A stretch of 64,000 nt of DNA, taken from the NCBI GenBank assembly GCA_013286235.1, contig JABDGE010000002.1:1-64000 (forward strand), given 5' to 3'. This document shows, piece after piece, positions 61,733 to 64,000 of this stretch. The position numbers and the translations under genes are program-made. Every line of letters begins with the position of its first letter. The first letter of the stretch is position 1. Origin of the DNA: Bacteroidota bacterium. Lineage in GTDB: Bacteria > Bacteroidota > Bacteroidia > Sphingobacteriales > Sphingobacteriaceae. The notes below the pieces were generated by a model. It made no database searches and had not been told where the DNA came from. It saw only the letters and a list, made by a program, of their open reading frames with translations.

Positions 61733-61820
61733 CCCATTGCGCCGTTAGGTGCAAAATATCGGTAGAGAATTATCAAAAAAGAGAATAGCGTGCCGTCAGG
61801 TGCGCAACATACCGAAGCGG
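61733..61820. repeat. Two diverged copies of a GCGCCGTTAGGTGCAAAATATCGGTAGA-type intergenic repeat
   Basis: gcgccgttaggtgcaaaatatcggtagag and gcgtgccgtcaggtgcgcaacataccgaag. Confidence 0.55.
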
Positions 61821-62039
61821 CATTTCCTTCGCCTTTGGTGGTGTTATCACCATAGATGTTCGGAAGATTTGCAAACCGCCAGATGCCTTAAAACGACGAA
61901 AGGTTCGGGTAGTGACAACATTCACCTATGACACATCCCTGCGCCTCTCAAGAGAGGAGCCCATCGCAACTATCCTTATGGAGCTTTTTTCCATCTTCCG
62001 AACAGGTGTGGTGTTATCACCAACAAATCAGTCCCTGAC

Positions 62040-62594
62040 TTAGTCTCCCCGAACGTGTACATATTGTCCTTTCGTCATCTTCAATCTATTAAAAAAACAA
62101 TCTATTATATTTGCATCAGGGTATTCGGAGTAGACAAGAATGATTGTGTCTTGTTCTTTTAACAAAACAAAAATCGTTAGCGCTTCCATTAAAAAAGCAC
62201 CGTTCGCCCGAGATTTAATAATGTTTATTGCTCTGCCCATGTTTTTTTTCGATCGGAAACCTATTTCTACCATTACCCAACTAACGCCATTGCTTTTATC
62301 ATCAGAGATTATTTCTGATGAACTCTTCTCTAAAAAACTGTATTTATTAAAAATGCTGGTCTCTAACGCCCGATTTAAATACAAAATCGTGAATTCGTTT
62401 GAGAGGGCAACATTTTTTAAACTATACTGATTTCCTCTATTCAAACAATTTTGTTTGAAGTCATCAATCAATCGCCTTAAATGTCCATGCCCGACAACGC
62501 CAAAGCGCGATGTATCAGTAATGACCTGAGCTTGTGATTTTGCATAAATCAGTAAAATAATAAAAGCCGCAATCAAAATTTTCATAGGCGCCAT
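62040..62594 (-). CDS. Hypothetical secreted protein
   Basis: MKILIAAFIILLIYAKSQAQ signal peptide; 184-aa ORF. Confidence 0.65.
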   Translation of the reverse strand: MAPMKILIAAFIILLIYAKSQAQVITDTSRFGVVGHGHLRRLIDDFKQNCLNRGNQYSLKNVALSNEFTILYLNRALETSIFNKYSFLEKSSSEIISDDKSNGVSWVMVEIGFRSKKNMGRAINIIKSRANGAFLMEALTIFVLLKEQDTIILVYSEYPDANIIDCFFNRLKMTKGQYVHVRGD

Positions 62595-62739
62595 TTTAGG
62601 GTTATCATAGAATTGCTTATAGAGGGGGTAGCTTCGGTTTCTTCTATCCTGGCGCGGGTCTGACGAACATGCTAAAGGCGCGTAGACGACCTCGTGCCCC
62701 GCAGACAGGCAATAAATTATGCCAGTCCAACGCTAACAA

Positions 62740-63396
62740 CTATTGATTTGTCGCGGGTGCAGGTGTTGTCGCTGGAGCTTGTGTAGATGTCGGCGGCGTT
62801 TGTGCAGGAGTTGTAGCTGGTGCCGCAGCGGGCGTTTGCGCAGGACTGGCAGCCGGAACTTGCGCAGTAACAGGACCTTGTGTTGGCGCTGCCGGCGGCG
62901 CTTGCGCACTTGCTGCAGCAGGAGCCTGGGCGGGTGTTGCGGCCGGTGCAGCGTTATTGTTCTTTTTTCCAAAAGGCAGTTTACTCAAAACCGACCCACT
63001 TGATTGCGGCACAACCACGCCATTATTCCAGTTAACCACGCCCGTTAAATCGCCTTTCCGGTTCCAGGTCTTCCAAACGCCATCTTTCAGGCCTTTTTTA
63101 AACGCTCCCTGTACTTTAAGATTTTTGTCGGGATAATACGCCGCGTAATTACCGTTGAGCAGTTGTCCGTTAAAGCCCCCCTGGGTGGAATGGATGCTAT
63201 TAGGGATATACCAATAATAATAGCGGTCATTTAGTATCTTCGGATCGGATTTGGATGGCAATATCTCAGCTTGTACCGTTTGGCCGGTATCTGCGATGGT
63301 GACCTTGGTATCGTCATACGCAAAAGGGCGCTGGGCGTAGGCTTTGCCTAAAACCAGCAAAAAAATAAGGGGTAATAGCTTTTTCATGGCAGACAT
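62740..63396 (-). CDS. Secreted MORN/YwqK-like protein with Pro/Ala/Thr-rich C-terminal tail
   Basis: FNGQLLNGNYAAYYPDKNLKVQGAFKKGLKDGVWKTWNRKGDLTGVVNWNNG; tail APAATPAQAPAAASAQAPPAAPTQG... Confidence 0.8.
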   Translation of the reverse strand: MSAMKKLLPLIFLLVLGKAYAQRPFAYDDTKVTIADTGQTVQAEILPSKSDPKILNDRYYYWYIPNSIHSTQGGFNGQLLNGNYAAYYPDKNLKVQGAFKKGLKDGVWKTWNRKGDLTGVVNWNNGVVVPQSSGSVLSKLPFGKKNNNAAPAATPAQAPAAASAQAPPAAPTQGPVTAQVPAASPAQTPAAAPATTPAQTPPTSTQAPATTPAPATNQ

Positions 63397-63529
63397 TTTC
63401 TTCGTGTAAATTTAGCTATTCCGTAGGTAATGAGCGCATTCCGGCCGCCGCTACTTTTCAACTTATCAACATCCTAATGACTCATACCAGGGGCCGGGCC
63501 TGGACGGCGGATGCAATTCACCCACCAGC

Positions 63530-63645
63530 CACCATTGACCAACTCACCACTGCAAACTGGAAACTGCAAGCTGCCTGCTTACTCCCTCTGCCAACTGCTA
63601 CTGCTACTGCCACTCACAATTCACCACTCACCACAATAACTGTCA
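63530..63645. repeat. Low-complexity ACTGCC/CACTCACC-type array
   Basis: caactcaccactgcaaactggaaactgcaagctgcctgc...ccaactgctactgctactgccactcac. Confidence 0.75.
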
Positions 63646-63744
63646 CTTTTACACTACAAACACCCGTGTAACTATTTTTGTACAAAACATATTCCCGTAT
63701 TTGTTGCAGATTGATTTAACTTTGAATATTAAACGCTTTATACC

Positions 63745-64000
63745 ATGAAAATCAAGAAATTATTCGTCTTATTGCTGCCGGCTTTAGCTGTATTTGGATT
63801 GATTGTCTTTAATGCCTGCAAGGACGCAAACAAACCCGCCAACAGCGACAATGCCGGGCTCACGCTGGAGCCGGGCTTTTCGGCTGTTGCCGTAGCGGAA
63901 AAACTTGGCAGCGCACGCCACCTTGTTATTACCCCCGAAAATGATATTTATGTTCACCTTGCCAACCCCGTGCACGGCAAAGGCATATTGGTTTTGCACA
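63745..64000 (+). CDS. N-terminal part of a PQQ-dependent sugar dehydrogenase-like/beta-propeller lipoprotein (truncated by window end)
   Basis: ATG 63745: MKIKKLFVLLLPALAVFGLIVFNACKDANKPANSDNAGLTLEPGFSAVAVAEKLGSARHLVITPENDIYVHL... Confidence 0.7.
   Translation, partial: MKIKKLFVLLLPALAVFGLIVFNACKDANKPANSDNAGLTLEPGFSAVAVAEKLGSARHLVITPENDIYVHLANPVHGKGILVLH

Overview
The window is chromosomal DNA from a Bacteroidota, most likely Sphingobacteriaceae (Mucilaginibacter/Pedobacter-like). This is inferred from TTTG/TAnnTTTG promoters, a T9SS type B sorting domain, DUF4249 and DUF3857 proteins, and the protein style; no search was run. Housekeeping genes include gatB, alaS, comEC-like, bioA, an aspartate aminotransferase, a PgpH-like 7TM-HD protein, thiolase, a POT transporter, ruvB, queG and tRNA-Ser(GCT). 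Accessory or unusual content: (i) a minus-strand cluster with three AhpD/CMD-like paralogs, an MFS transporter, a stand-alone core-MetE-like enzyme and a DUF3179 protein, bracketed by two paralogous small membrane proteins and with a perfect 16-bp palindrome upstream; (ii) a DUF4249 tandem duplication that carries a decayed copy of part of the neighbouring CDF transporter gene; (iii) a heptanucleotide tandem array inside bioA; (iv) a frameshifted rifamycin phosphotransferase-like gene; (v) a PemK/MazF-like toxin with an unfamiliar upstream partner; (vi) several families of dispersed intergenic repeats, one of which keeps the same reading frame in three copies. All identifications come from reading motifs and translated sequence.
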